In this document: piece by piece, positions 18,672-27,850 of the stretch
Position numbering within the stretch: the stretch's first letter is position 1
Layout: every line of letters begins with the position of its first letter
Source of the DNA: UBA5614 sp963667535
GTDB taxonomy: Bacteria; Cloacimonadota; Cloacimonadia; Cloacimonadales; Cloacimonadaceae
DNA: 64,000 bases
Assembly (NCBI GenBank): GCA_963667535.2
Contig: CAXXDU010000002.1
Span: 1,674,001-1,738,000, forward strand
Direction of reading: 5' to 3'
Notes under the pieces: model-generated
Databases searched by the model: none
What the model saw: only the letters and a program-made list of their open reading frames with translations
Told to the model about the DNA's origin: nothing
Made by a program: the position numbers and the translations under genes

Positions 18672-20861
18672 ATGAAGAAAGTTTTATTTTTAGTCACACT
18701 TACATTATTGGTGAGTGTTGTTTTTGCAAACGATTTCATGACGCCCGGTCCACAAAAACATGATAGATATATTCCGGGACAAGCTAAACTAGTCACATCT
18801 TCACGCGCGGATAGTTGCCTTTATAACTTCAGTATTACCCCAATCTCATTATTGACATCATACTATGATTACATGATAGGTGGGTATAATGATCTTCCGA
18901 TGTGTGTTGAACCCGACCCGCTATATGGAGGGTACTTTCTCACATTTCATGGGAAAAGAACAGCAACAGGTCAAAGAAGAGTATTCTTTAGTTACATCAG
19001 TGACAACGGAGTTGTTCAGAATAATAACGAATTAACAAATGTCCAGAATTGGGAAGGATTTGCTTCTATTGCAATCGACCCTTTGTCAGGTAAGCCTTTG
19101 TATGCCTGGCATGCAAAGCTACATACAGAAGAATTATTTGATGTCCAGTTTGCCTATGATGCTTTTCTTGAAGGAGCTGCGGGGTTGATCAGTGACCCAG
19201 TAGTGATTGTGGACAATTCATCTGAAGATAAATATAACTGGCCATCTATTCAGATTGGTCCCTCACCCAATGCCGGTATGCGTCGAGTATATGTTTTATG
19301 CCGGAATGCTGCCAGCCATGTAGGCGCAACTACATATGCCAGTGAAAATGTCTGGATAATGTATGCTGACTTTAATGCAAGCATGCTGGAACTGGGCGAA
19401 GAATTATCTTGGAATCATACAACTATTCCATATCTGGATACCTGGAACCATGCCGATGACAACACATACAGACGTCCTTTCTATGGTTTTACCGTAGGTA
19501 ATGATGGACGCATATACTATGTTGGATATCATGCCAGTAGTTTTATAGCTCCTGAAGGTGATATTGTGGAATCAGACCTTGATGCATTTGTGTGTGACAA
19601 CTATGGAGCAGGGACCTGGACTCGTGTTATGAGCAGTAGCGATATTCCTGGCTGGAACCCTAAAACTAACTTTGGAACAGGTAATGGATGGATACTCCAG
19701 GCTGACGAAATTACACCGGTTCCTGACGATTCAGTGTACTTTAGTATTGTAAATTCATCTCACATTAATACAGTTCTAGACAGTTCCGGAAAAATCCATA
19801 CAGCAGCTTTATGGGCACCGTGTTGGAGAGAAGGAACAATTCCAACAGAGTTGAGCGCGTACTATCTAACAGACATGCAGATTACGAAAGAGCTTATCTA
19901 TGATACGAATACTCAGAATTTCAGTGTCAGGGAGATTTATCCAATGGCGGGAACCCCATCTGATACTCTGATTTGGATGCCTTGGGATACAAACAGTGAT
20001 GGTGAAGAAGATGAGTTTTATGAAGATGACATTACTAGCACATCATATGGATATCCCTTAAGCGAAAGAACCTGGCCTTTTCCTTTTTGGGATAGAACTG
20101 TTCACACCAATCTTATGTTTTTTCACTACAACGGTATAAAAATTACCAAACCTAATGCTCAGGGAATGATGGCAGCTGTATGGCAGGAATCAAACCGTGC
20201 CCGCTTATATAACACTTATCCTACCGATTATGCTGAATTAGCCCCTTATGCCGATACTCCCGAGATATACATTGCCTGTTCGCCGGACAATGGCTATACA
20301 TGGTCAAAACCTATCGTACTAAATAAAATTGAAACAACTCAACTTGCCGGAATGAGACCTATGTGGGTTTATCCCTCAGATCAGGTTAAATATACTTACA
20401 CTACAGATGATAATCGTAAAGTTGGAAAACTCGCATTACTGTTTTATGATGATTTTTCCTGGGGTTCTTACGTAATGGATGGACCTGTCGGACAGAATGA
20501 TGGTGGGAGCATTAAATTTACTGAGTTAAATATTACTTTCCCCCAAGCTCTTGTTGCAAACGACGATCAGGTAGAAACTCCGGTAATAACAATGTTAAAG
20601 CAAAACTATCCAAATCCCTTCAATCCAGAAACCACTATTAGTTTTATTATGCCAAAGAGCGCAACTGCAAATCTTAGCATCTATAACCCTAAAGGGCAAT
20701 TGGTTAATACTCTTATTAAAGGAGTGGTATCCAAAGGTGAGCAAAAGATAAAGTGGCAAGGAATTGATAAATATGGTAATCATGTTGCAAGTGGTTTGTA
20801 TTTCTACAAACTTGAAACAGGTGGTAGAGTAGAAGCCCGGAAAATGATTTTAATGAAATAA
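18672..20861 (+). CDS. Secreted Asp-box protein with type IX sorting domain, paralog 2
   Basis: 729 aa from MKKVLFLVT (18672). A frame extension to 18660 reads through the GGAGG and is not used. Signal peptide about 1-20. It has the same body as paralog 1: YDYMIGGYNDLPMC, GGYFLTFHGKRTATGQRR, QIGPSPNAGMRR, calcium-type loop WDTNSDGEEDEFYEDD, and Asp-box SPDNGYTW. The C-terminal sorting domain has NYPNPFNPETTI and SGLYFYKL..KMILMK. Its own promoter and terminator make it an independent unit. Duplicated from a common ancestor with the flanking genes; whether copies are co-expressed or phase-selected is not visible. Confidence 0.8.
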   Translation: MKKVLFLVTLTLLVSVVFANDFMTPGPQKHDRYIPGQAKLVTSSRADSCLYNFSITPISLLTSYYDYMIGGYNDLPMCVEPDPLYGGYFLTFHGKRTATGQRRVFFSYISDNGVVQNNNELTNVQNWEGFASIAIDPLSGKPLYAWHAKLHTEELFDVQFAYDAFLEGAAGLISDPVVIVDNSSEDKYNWPSIQIGPSPNAGMRRVYVLCRNAASHVGATTYASENVWIMYADFNASMLELGEELSWNHTTIPYLDTWNHADDNTYRRPFYGFTVGNDGRIYYVGYHASSFIAPEGDIVESDLDAFVCDNYGAGTWTRVMSSSDIPGWNPKTNFGTGNGWILQADEITPVPDDSVYFSIVNSSHINTVLDSSGKIHTAALWAPCWREGTIPTELSAYYLTDMQITKELIYDTNTQNFSVREIYPMAGTPSDTLIWMPWDTNSDGEEDEFYEDDITSTSYGYPLSERTWPFPFWDRTVHTNLMFFHYNGIKITKPNAQGMMAAVWQESNRARLYNTYPTDYAELAPYADTPEIYIACSPDNGYTWSKPIVLNKIETTQLAGMRPMWVYPSDQVKYTYTTDDNRKVGKLALLFYDDFSWGSYVMDGPVGQNDGGSIKFTELNITFPQALVANDDQVETPVITMLKQNYPNPFNPETTISFIMPKSATANLSIYNPKGQLVNTLIKGVVSKGEQKIKWQGIDKYGNHVASGLYFYKLETGGRVEARKMILMK

Positions 20862-20877
20862 TTTCAGCTCAAGTTAT

Positions 20878-20913
20878 AATGCCGGTTGCACAACGCAACC
20901 GGCATTTTTTTTA
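20878..20913 (+). terminator. Rho-independent terminator after paralog 2
   Basis: Perfect AATGCCGGTTGC / GCAACCGGCATT stem with a 5-base loop and an 8-base T run. Strong. Confidence 0.92.
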
Positions 20914-21000
20914 AAGACTTATATTGCAATCTGGATTGACGCTCTTACACAGTGTGTACTTCAAATTGCAAAGTTATTGTAAAACCAAACAAAATACTAT

Positions 21001-21028
21001 TTGACATTATTTTGGGTTGTTTTATATT
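21001..21028 (+). promoter_or_regulatory. Promoter of paralog 3
   Basis: TTGACA (21001-21006), 16-bp spacer, TATATT (21023-21028). Same layout as the promoter before paralog 2. Between it and the start lies GTCAGTGACCTCAGGGTCACTCT, containing an imperfect palindrome (GTGACCtcaGGGTCAC) near 21080-21097 that could be an operator or an mRNA leader hairpin. Confidence 0.6.
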
Positions 21029-21125
21029 TGTTAAAATGAGATTATATAATTTCTAAAGCAAAATTTGGAATTATCGGGTCAGTGACCTCAGGGTCACTCT
21101 AACAAATTAGCAACAGGAGGAACAA

Positions 21126-23336
21126 ATGAAAAAAGGATTACTAGTCATTCTTGCTTTGGCATTATGTTTTAGCGCTGTTTGTGCAGATTATATGCTACCT
21201 GGTCCTCAAAAACACAGTATCGGGATTACAGGCAAACAGAATTACACTCAACCTACCAGAAGTGACTCATGCTATTACTCGTTTAGTATTTTACCCATGA
21301 CATTGCAAACGTCATATTTTGATTATATGATTGGCGGTTATAATGATTTACCTCTTTGCGTAGAACCTGACCCCTTATACGGCGGGTATTTCATGACTTA
21401 TATGGGACAAAGGACTCCCAATGGGCAGAGAAGAGTTTTCTACAGTTACATTAGTGATACTGGTGTTATTCAGAATAACAACGAATTAACCAATGTCCAG
21501 AATTATGAAGGATTTTCATCAATGGATGTTGATCCTGTATCCGGTAAACCGATTTATGCGTGGCATTATGGGCTAACTGCTTCTGCTGCAAACATGGACG
21601 TCCAATATGCCTATGATGCTTTTCTTGCAGGTGCAGCAGGTCTGATTAGCGATCCTGTAACTGTAATTAACGCACCTATTACTTACCCGGCTCCTTATAA
21701 TTCGACTGATAATGAATTTATCTGGCCTACAGTGCAAATAGGTCCATCTCCAACAGCAGGTATGCGTCGTGTGTATGTGTTAGGGCGCAATTATGCCGGG
21801 CATCTTGACGGTTCAGCCAATGCCAGTGAAAATGCCTGGATTGCCTATGCTGATTTTAATGGTGATATGTTTGAAATGGGTACCCCTCTGATCTGGAATC
21901 ATGTATCTATACCTGTTCTGGATAATTGGAATCATTCCACAGGTACTCCCAATCAAGCTCGGCGCCCAATGTGTGCTTTTGCTGTAAGTAACGACGGGCA
22001 TTTGTATTATATGGGAATTCATGTTGCTTATTTTTGCGATACTGAGGGTGATATTGTCGAACCGGATTTAGATGTCTTTGTCTGTGATAATTATGGGCAA
22101 GGCACCTGGAGCAGAGTGACTGGAAGCAGCGTTTATAAAAGCTGGAATCCGCAGCTAAACTATGGTGCCGGTGCTGGATTCTTTAAAGGTACTGATTCAA
22201 CTACTCCTGTTCCATCAGATTCATTATTCTGGAGTATCAGTAATTCTGCTCATATGAATTCTGTTATTGATTCAGAGGGTAAGATTCATAGCGCTAATAT
22301 CTGGACTCAACAATTTAGAGAAGGTCCCGTTAATGATTTGGGCTCATGGTTTCATGGTACTCTCCAAACAGTAAAAGACCTGATATATGATACAAATACT
22401 TCCACATTCAGTTTCAGAGAAATCTATCCAATTGCTGGTACTCCATCAGATACATTATTGTGGAGACCATGGGATAAAAATGGTGACTGGGTTACTGACG
22501 AATATTGGGATGATCCCGAAGATCCTGAATCACTAGGTTATCCTAAAATGACTTCGACCTTCCCCTTCCCATATTGGGATGACACTGTTCATGCTAATGG
22601 CATGTATTTTCATTACAGCAATGTCAAGATTACAGAACCTAATGAACAAGGTATGATGGCAGCAGTTTGGAGTGAATCCAACCGTGCCCGTTTATACAAT
22701 GAAAATCCTGCTTCATATCCTGAGCTTGCTCAATTTGCAGATGTACCTGAGATATGGATATCATTTACTCAGGATTTAGGTATGACCTGGACAGAGCCTT
22801 TCTCATTAAACAAAATCGAGACTCCTCAATTGGCAGGTATGAAACCTATGTGGGTATACCCGGCCAATAAAATCAAATACACTACAACTGTTGATGGACA
22901 TAAGATGGGTAAGCTAGCCCTGATGTTTTACGATGATATATCCTGGGGTTCTTATCAGCAGGATCCTCCTGTAGGTCAGAATGATGGTGGTTATGTTAAA
23001 TTTATGGAGCTTACCTTGAACTATCCGGTTGCTTCAGAAGATCCAATAAACAAACCGGTTATATCTATGCTCCAACAGAATTTCCCCAATCCTTTCAATC
23101 CTGAAACTACAATCAGTTTTAGTATACCCAAGAGTGGGAAAGCTAATCTCAGCATTTATAATACCAAAGGTCAATTAGTTAAAACTTTGGTTGACGGCAA
23201 TGTTGCCAAAGGTGCACAACAACTTACCTGGAAAGGAACCGATAATAATGGTAAGCGTGTTGGCAGTGGTTTGTATTTCTACAAGCTCAATACCGATGGT
23301 AAAGTAGAAACCCGCAAAATGATGTTGATGAAATAA
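21126..23336 (+). CDS. Secreted Asp-box protein with type IX sorting domain, paralog 3
   Basis: 736 aa, signal peptide about 1-20 (ending AVCA), AGGAGG Shine-Dalgarno. Same architecture as its neighbours: FDYMIGGYNDLPLC, GGYFMTYMGQRTPNGQRR, QIGPSPTAGMRR, WDKNGDWVTDEYWDD in the calcium-type loop position (one Asp-Gly step altered to Gly-Asp-Trp), and TQDLGMTW in the Asp-box position with the leading Ser changed. The C-terminal sorting domain has NFPNPFNPETTI and SGLYFYKL..KMMLMK. The loop and box substitutions suggest divergence of the ligand site between copies. Confidence 0.8.
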   Translation: MKKGLLVILALALCFSAVCADYMLPGPQKHSIGITGKQNYTQPTRSDSCYYSFSILPMTLQTSYFDYMIGGYNDLPLCVEPDPLYGGYFMTYMGQRTPNGQRRVFYSYISDTGVIQNNNELTNVQNYEGFSSMDVDPVSGKPIYAWHYGLTASAANMDVQYAYDAFLAGAAGLISDPVTVINAPITYPAPYNSTDNEFIWPTVQIGPSPTAGMRRVYVLGRNYAGHLDGSANASENAWIAYADFNGDMFEMGTPLIWNHVSIPVLDNWNHSTGTPNQARRPMCAFAVSNDGHLYYMGIHVAYFCDTEGDIVEPDLDVFVCDNYGQGTWSRVTGSSVYKSWNPQLNYGAGAGFFKGTDSTTPVPSDSLFWSISNSAHMNSVIDSEGKIHSANIWTQQFREGPVNDLGSWFHGTLQTVKDLIYDTNTSTFSFREIYPIAGTPSDTLLWRPWDKNGDWVTDEYWDDPEDPESLGYPKMTSTFPFPYWDDTVHANGMYFHYSNVKITEPNEQGMMAAVWSESNRARLYNENPASYPELAQFADVPEIWISFTQDLGMTWTEPFSLNKIETPQLAGMKPMWVYPANKIKYTTTVDGHKMGKLALMFYDDISWGSYQQDPPVGQNDGGYVKFMELTLNYPVASEDPINKPVISMLQQNFPNPFNPETTISFSIPKSGKANLSIYNTKGQLVKTLVDGNVAKGAQQLTWKGTDNNGKRVGSGLYFYKLNTDGKVETRKMMLMK

Positions 23337-23359
23337 ACCTCAACTTATAAATTATCTGT

Positions 23360-23391
23360 AAACCGGTTGCTCCAGACAACCGGTTTTTTTT
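23360..23391 (+). terminator. Rho-independent terminator after paralog 3
   Basis: AACCGGTTG / CAACCGGTT stem, 7-base loop, 8-base T run. Confidence 0.88.
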
Positions 23392-23476
23392 ACCTCATCA
23401 TTTCATAGCGCCATTTACTGCATTTTCAAACTCTCTATGTTCTGTACCAAATATAAATCCACAATTCACTATCTTT

Positions 23477-23655
23477 GTCCATGTTCATTCATCTTTCATT
23501 TATCTTTAAGCGAACTTAGCTTAGCCTTAAGACACCCAAGTGACTCCCATATGACACCCATATGACTCCTCAATGATCACGGCGGAGTCACGGGGGAGTC
23601 ACGGCGGAGTCTTATGGACAATCTAACCACACATAAAGAAGAATGAATAGTATAT
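23477..23655. repeat. 11-bp-period palindromic element, copy A
   Basis: Within the 681-bp gap between paralogs 3 and 4. Four top-strand 11-mers run head to tail: GACACCCAAGT, GACTCCCATAT, GACACCCATAT and GACTCCTCAAT (23531-23574). After a short centre, three 11-mers run in the opposite sense: GGCGGAGTCAC, GGGGGAGTCAC and GGCGGAGTCTT (23581-23613). The flanks CATTCATCTTTCATTTATCTTTAAG and AAAGAAGAATGAAT are also inverted. A homologous copy in reverse orientation lies at about 50985-51188 and a shorter relative at 35183-35271. The rest of the gap (to 23880) shows no gene. Confidence 0.75.
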
Positions 23656-23896
23656 GAAAGAAAAGGATAGGCTGAACAAAAATATAATGCTAATCCTATT
23701 CGTAATTATTAAGTAGCATAACCACCCTTGGTTGTAACAGGCTGGGAGCCTGTGTGTACGAATCTTCTTGATTGGCCTTAGCAGTAGAACAACCACATCA
23801 AAGTTGGACTTGGTGCTTCATCCCATGATAATCTATCAGCACAATATTAAATATTTGACTATAGACCTAATATTTGCATTTATTATATGAAAAGAA

Positions 23897-23924
23897 TTGA
23901 CAATCTATTGTATGTGATTATTCT
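23897..23924 (+). promoter_or_regulatory. Promoter of paralog 4
   Basis: TTGACA (23897-23902), 16-bp spacer, TATTCT (23919-23924), matching the N16 layout of the other two array promoters. The start codon is 94 bp downstream. Confidence 0.55.
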
Positions 23925-24017
23925 GTATATATGCGTAAAGGTTGATTCTGAAAATTGATTCAACGAGAACACAATGTTTACTATGTCTCTATCCGTAATA
24001 AGCTATGGGAGGTTATT

Positions 24018-26231
24018 ATGCGAAAAGGACTTTTAGTGATGATAATCCTTATTTTATGCACCAGTATGGCTTACACTCATGATATCAGATTACCTGGCCG
24101 AAAGGCACATACAGTAAAATATACAGGGAAAGAAAGTACTAATCAAAATACCAGACCTGATACTGTAGAATTCTCTTTCAGTATCGCCCCGGTAACCATA
24201 TTGATGTCTTATTATGACTACATGATAGGAGGGCACAACAGTCTTCCGCTCTGTGTTGATACCGGTTCTCCAAGTGGTGGTTATATCCTTACTTTTCATG
24301 GACAACGTTCTGCTACAGGGCAAAGACGAGTGTTTAACGCAAGTATTGAAGCAGGAGGAAATGTCCATGCAATGAGTGAACTCACAAATGTACAGAATTA
24401 TGAAGGATTTTCTTCCATTGATATTGATCCTGTATCGGGAACACCTTTCTATGCCTGGCATGCATGGCTTCAGACTTTCAATAACCCTCTTGATGTTCAG
24501 TTTACTTACAATTCTTATTTGAATGGTATCCCGGAAATTGAGCCTCCGCAAGTAATAGTAAATAATCCGGTTACAATGACTGCACCCTTCAATACTACTG
24601 ACAATGAGTTCATCTGGCCTACTTTACAGATAGGTCCATCCCCAAACTTCGGTATGCAAAGAGTGTATGTCCTTTGCCGAAATCTAACCAGACATATTGC
24701 AGGTTCTTCAATGCAATCTGGTAATGCATGGATTGTTTATGCTGATTTTAATAGTGATATGTTGGAAGCAAATAGTATTTTGACCTGGAATCATACAACT
24801 ATTCCGATTCTAGATGCCTGGAATCATGCTAGTGATAACACATTTCGCAGTTTTAATGGAGCATTTACAGTAGGGGATGATGGACGGATATTTTTAACAG
24901 GATATCACGAGAGCCATATTGCTGATACTGAAAGTGAAATAATTGAGCCGGAACTGGATGCTTTTGTTTGTGATAACTATGGAACAGGAACCTGGCAGAG
25001 AATCAATAGCAGCGCTGTATATCCGAGCTGGAACCCACATAATCAATACAATTCATCGTATGGTATCTTTACACAATCTGATGATCAGTCACCCTTATAT
25101 GATGAAGAACTGAGTTGGAAGATTATTAATTCAGAACACATGAATGCTGTTATGGATAATAGCGGTTTAATCCATATGGGAGCTGTATTTGCTCAGCACC
25201 ATTATGAGAATAATGAAGGGCATTTACGCTCATATTATAACAGCACACTACAAAATGTGAAAGACCTGGTTTATAATACAAATAGCCAGATTTTCAATCT
25301 GAGGGAAATCTATCCGAAAGCGGGAACCTCAAGTGATAGCCTGATGTGGTTACCCTGGGATACTGATGCTGACGGTATTATTGATGCTTACGATCTGTCA
25401 GATACCATGTCACAATCTTATGGAGACCCTCTGATGCAAACTACCTTTCCCTTTCCCTATTGGGATGATAGTGTTCATACAAATAGTATGTTTTTTCATT
25501 ATAACAATATAAAGATTACTAAGCCTAATCATCAGGGGATGATAGCGGTAGTCTGGCAGGATTCCAACCGCGCAAGAAAATATAATCAATTTACTGACAT
25601 TTATCCTGAACTTGCGTCTTATTCTGATACCCCTGAGATATACATATCTGTATCTTCCGATAATGGTTACAATTGGTCGGCTCCAATTATTCTAAATAAA
25701 GTTGTAACCCCTGAACTTGCAGGAATGAAACCAATGTGGGTATATCCGGCAGACCGGATTATATTTTCTCATATCAGTCCGGAAGGTCACTTAATCGGCA
25801 AACTTGGCTTACTCTTCTATGATGATATATCATGGGGTTCTTATCAAATGGACCCTCCAGTTGGCCAGAATGATGGTGGTTATGTGAAATTCGCAGAACT
25901 GGAAATAGCTTTTCCGGCAACAACTGCTATAGAAAATCCTGAAACAGAGCCATTATCCAACATACTCAGGCAAAACTATCCCAATCCCTTTAATCCAGAG
26001 ACAACGATAGGTTTCATAATGTCAAAATCAGGGAAATGTGATTTGAAAATATACAACTCTAAAGGACAGTTGATAAAGACATTACTTAGTAATCAGATTA
26101 GAGCAGGGGAACAAAAAATCAAATGGGACGGAACTGATAATGACGGGAAGAAAGTATCAAGTGGTATATATGCATACAAGATTTCCTCAGGAACGTATTC
26201 AGCGACCAGAAAAATGATTTTATTGAAGTAA
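24018..26231 (+). CDS. Secreted Asp-box protein with type IX sorting domain, paralog 4
   Basis: 737 aa from MRKGLLVMI (24018), preceded by GGGAGG; the longer frame from 23955 has no ribosome site. Signal peptide about 1-20. It is the most diverged of the four: YDYMIGGHNSLPLC, GGYILTFHGQRSATGQRR, QIGPSPNFGMQR, WDTDADGIIDAYD loop, SSDNGYNW Asp-box. The sorting domain has NYPNPFNPETTI, GQLIKTL and SGIYAYKI..KMILLK. No terminator of the family type follows it. Confidence 0.8.
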   Translation: MRKGLLVMIILILCTSMAYTHDIRLPGRKAHTVKYTGKESTNQNTRPDTVEFSFSIAPVTILMSYYDYMIGGHNSLPLCVDTGSPSGGYILTFHGQRSATGQRRVFNASIEAGGNVHAMSELTNVQNYEGFSSIDIDPVSGTPFYAWHAWLQTFNNPLDVQFTYNSYLNGIPEIEPPQVIVNNPVTMTAPFNTTDNEFIWPTLQIGPSPNFGMQRVYVLCRNLTRHIAGSSMQSGNAWIVYADFNSDMLEANSILTWNHTTIPILDAWNHASDNTFRSFNGAFTVGDDGRIFLTGYHESHIADTESEIIEPELDAFVCDNYGTGTWQRINSSAVYPSWNPHNQYNSSYGIFTQSDDQSPLYDEELSWKIINSEHMNAVMDNSGLIHMGAVFAQHHYENNEGHLRSYYNSTLQNVKDLVYNTNSQIFNLREIYPKAGTSSDSLMWLPWDTDADGIIDAYDLSDTMSQSYGDPLMQTTFPFPYWDDSVHTNSMFFHYNNIKITKPNHQGMIAVVWQDSNRARKYNQFTDIYPELASYSDTPEIYISVSSDNGYNWSAPIILNKVVTPELAGMKPMWVYPADRIIFSHISPEGHLIGKLGLLFYDDISWGSYQMDPPVGQNDGGYVKFAELEIAFPATTAIENPETEPLSNILRQNYPNPFNPETTIGFIMSKSGKCDLKIYNSKGQLIKTLLSNQIRAGEQKIKWDGTDNDGKKVSSGIYAYKISSGTYSATRKMILLK

Positions 26232-26466
26232 ATCTGCATTTGTTTCCTGATGCTAATAATCAATTTTGTAGATAAATTAATCAGAAGGCTATGCATGATA
26301 CGAGAGTGGTTAACTCACGACGCTTAGAAGGGATAAACAAGTATAGTACAGTGTGTATTCTCCGTTTCAAAAGGCTGAAGGAAAGATTTATGTTTTTTTT
26401 TATTGACTAACTACCATTGTGTATAAATTATAGTAACTATGATGAAATATAATTCGAGGTAGGATA

Positions 26467-26823
26467 ATGGCAGCACGCATTCTTCTTGTTGATGATGACA
26501 GACTATTACGTGAAGTAGTAGGGGAATACCTTTCCGGACACAATTATCAGGTTGATTTAGCAGAAAGCGGAGAGGAAGCATTATCAATGTTCGAACCCGG
26601 TAAATATAACTTAGCTTTATTGGATTTAGTTATGCCAGGTATGAACGGTTTGGAGCTAATGGAAAAATTAATGAAAGGTGACGATAAAATTTACTGCCTC
26701 ATTATGACCGGTTATCCCACCATAGACAGTGCTTATAAAGCAATGGTAGACGGTGTTTCTGATTATATTATAAAGCCATTTCAATTATCCGAATTACTGG
26801 AAACAGTTCAAAAATATACCTAA
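26467..26823 (+). CDS. Stand-alone response regulator receiver protein
   Basis: 118-aa CheY-like receiver with no output domain. The acidic pocket is Asp9-Asp10-Asp11, the phospho-acceptor Asp53 is in ALLDLVMPGMNG, the switch Thr81 in IMTGYPT and Lys103 in IIKPF. It likely works by protein contact in a phosphorelay. The partner kinase is not adjacent; two soluble histidine kinases lie at the other end of the window but no link can be shown. The next gene follows after 16 bp, so the two are probably cotranscribed. Confidence 0.9.
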   Translation: MAARILLVDDDRLLREVVGEYLSGHNYQVDLAESGEEALSMFEPGKYNLALLDLVMPGMNGLELMEKLMKGDDKIYCLIMTGYPTIDSAYKAMVDGVSDYIIKPFQLSELLETVQKYT

Positions 26824-26839
26824 ATAACGCGGTCAGGAT

Positions 26840-27754
26840 GTGAATACTTTTTTATGCAGATTTCTTTCTCCTGAGCAAGCAATAACCTTTAACCCAAATT
26901 TACCATTCTGGTTCAATCCCATCTGGATGAATTCGATTGCCAAACTATACAAAATAACCCCGAGAGTACTGACCTGCTACAAAAACAATAATCCTGTTGC
27001 CTATCTGCCTTTCTACGAAAAGAGTTTTATCACCATCAAAAAAGCTTATAATCCAACCATGGTTTATTACTGCCCTGTAGTGTTTAACTTCACAGAGCGA
27101 AAAAATCCAAACCGGGAAATGTTACTGGAATATGAGATTACTAAAACTATGGGTGATGCTTTGTGGAGCAATTATAGAAAGGTCTTACTCAATCTTAATC
27201 CGGAGCTATATGATATCAGGGGATTTAAAGATGCCAGGTTTATCGTTAAGCCTCATTACACATTTGTAAAAGACTTAAAAACTCCGGAAGGTTTCTTTAT
27301 TGACGAGATGACTAAGCTCAGGAAAGCTCAGAAAAATGATTACATATTTTCAAAAAACTATAATCCTGAAAGACTATTGGATATGCTGTATAAGCTATAC
27401 TCACGCAAAAAGCACTCTTTTCCAATTGAAAGAGAAAGATTACTAACGCTGATAAATGATTTGTATAAAGCCGATTTAATTGAGCAACACACAATTATGA
27501 AAGAAGGTAAAGTAGTCAGCTCAATGTTCAATATTCTGAATAGTGGCAATACTCTGGTTGCCTGGTTAACGGCTACAGAAGAGGAAGATTTAAAGAATGG
27601 AGTAAGTCTTCTGATGTTTTGGAACTTGTTTCAAACATACTCTGACAGATATGAATTCTATGATTTGTGCGGAGCAAACGTCAAGGGACCGTCCAGAGTC
27701 AAAGCAGGGATGGGCGCTGATTTGAAGTTGTTTTTCCAGATAAGTAAAGGTTAA
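26840..27754 (+). CDS. GNAT/FemAB-like acyltransferase-fold protein
   Basis: 304 aa with GTG start behind TCAGGA. No signal peptide. The C-terminal half looks like the FemAB/CelD-type GNAT fold: KVVSSMFNILNSGNTLVAWL strand pattern, then SLLMFWNLFQTYSDRYEFYDLCGAN and KAGMGADLKLFF, typical of peptidyl- or amino-acyl-transferases that use a nucleotide-activated or tRNA-bound donor. The N-terminal half has WFNPIWMNSIAKLY and VAYLPFYEK, as in that family. The substrate is not predictable. It follows a receiver gene and precedes ddl, so a cell-wall role is possible. Confidence 0.55.
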   Translation: MNTFLCRFLSPEQAITFNPNLPFWFNPIWMNSIAKLYKITPRVLTCYKNNNPVAYLPFYEKSFITIKKAYNPTMVYYCPVVFNFTERKNPNREMLLEYEITKTMGDALWSNYRKVLLNLNPELYDIRGFKDARFIVKPHYTFVKDLKTPEGFFIDEMTKLRKAQKNDYIFSKNYNPERLLDMLYKLYSRKKHSFPIERERLLTLINDLYKADLIEQHTIMKEGKVVSSMFNILNSGNTLVAWLTATEEEDLKNGVSLLMFWNLFQTYSDRYEFYDLCGANVKGPSRVKAGMGADLKLFFQISKG

Positions 27755-27850
27755 TACTGTGTTAACTGATAGAATTTCCTTGACATATAAACATAGTTTA
27801 GTTCAAATATACGTGTACACTTGTCAGAATAATATGTCTGAGGTTTGATG

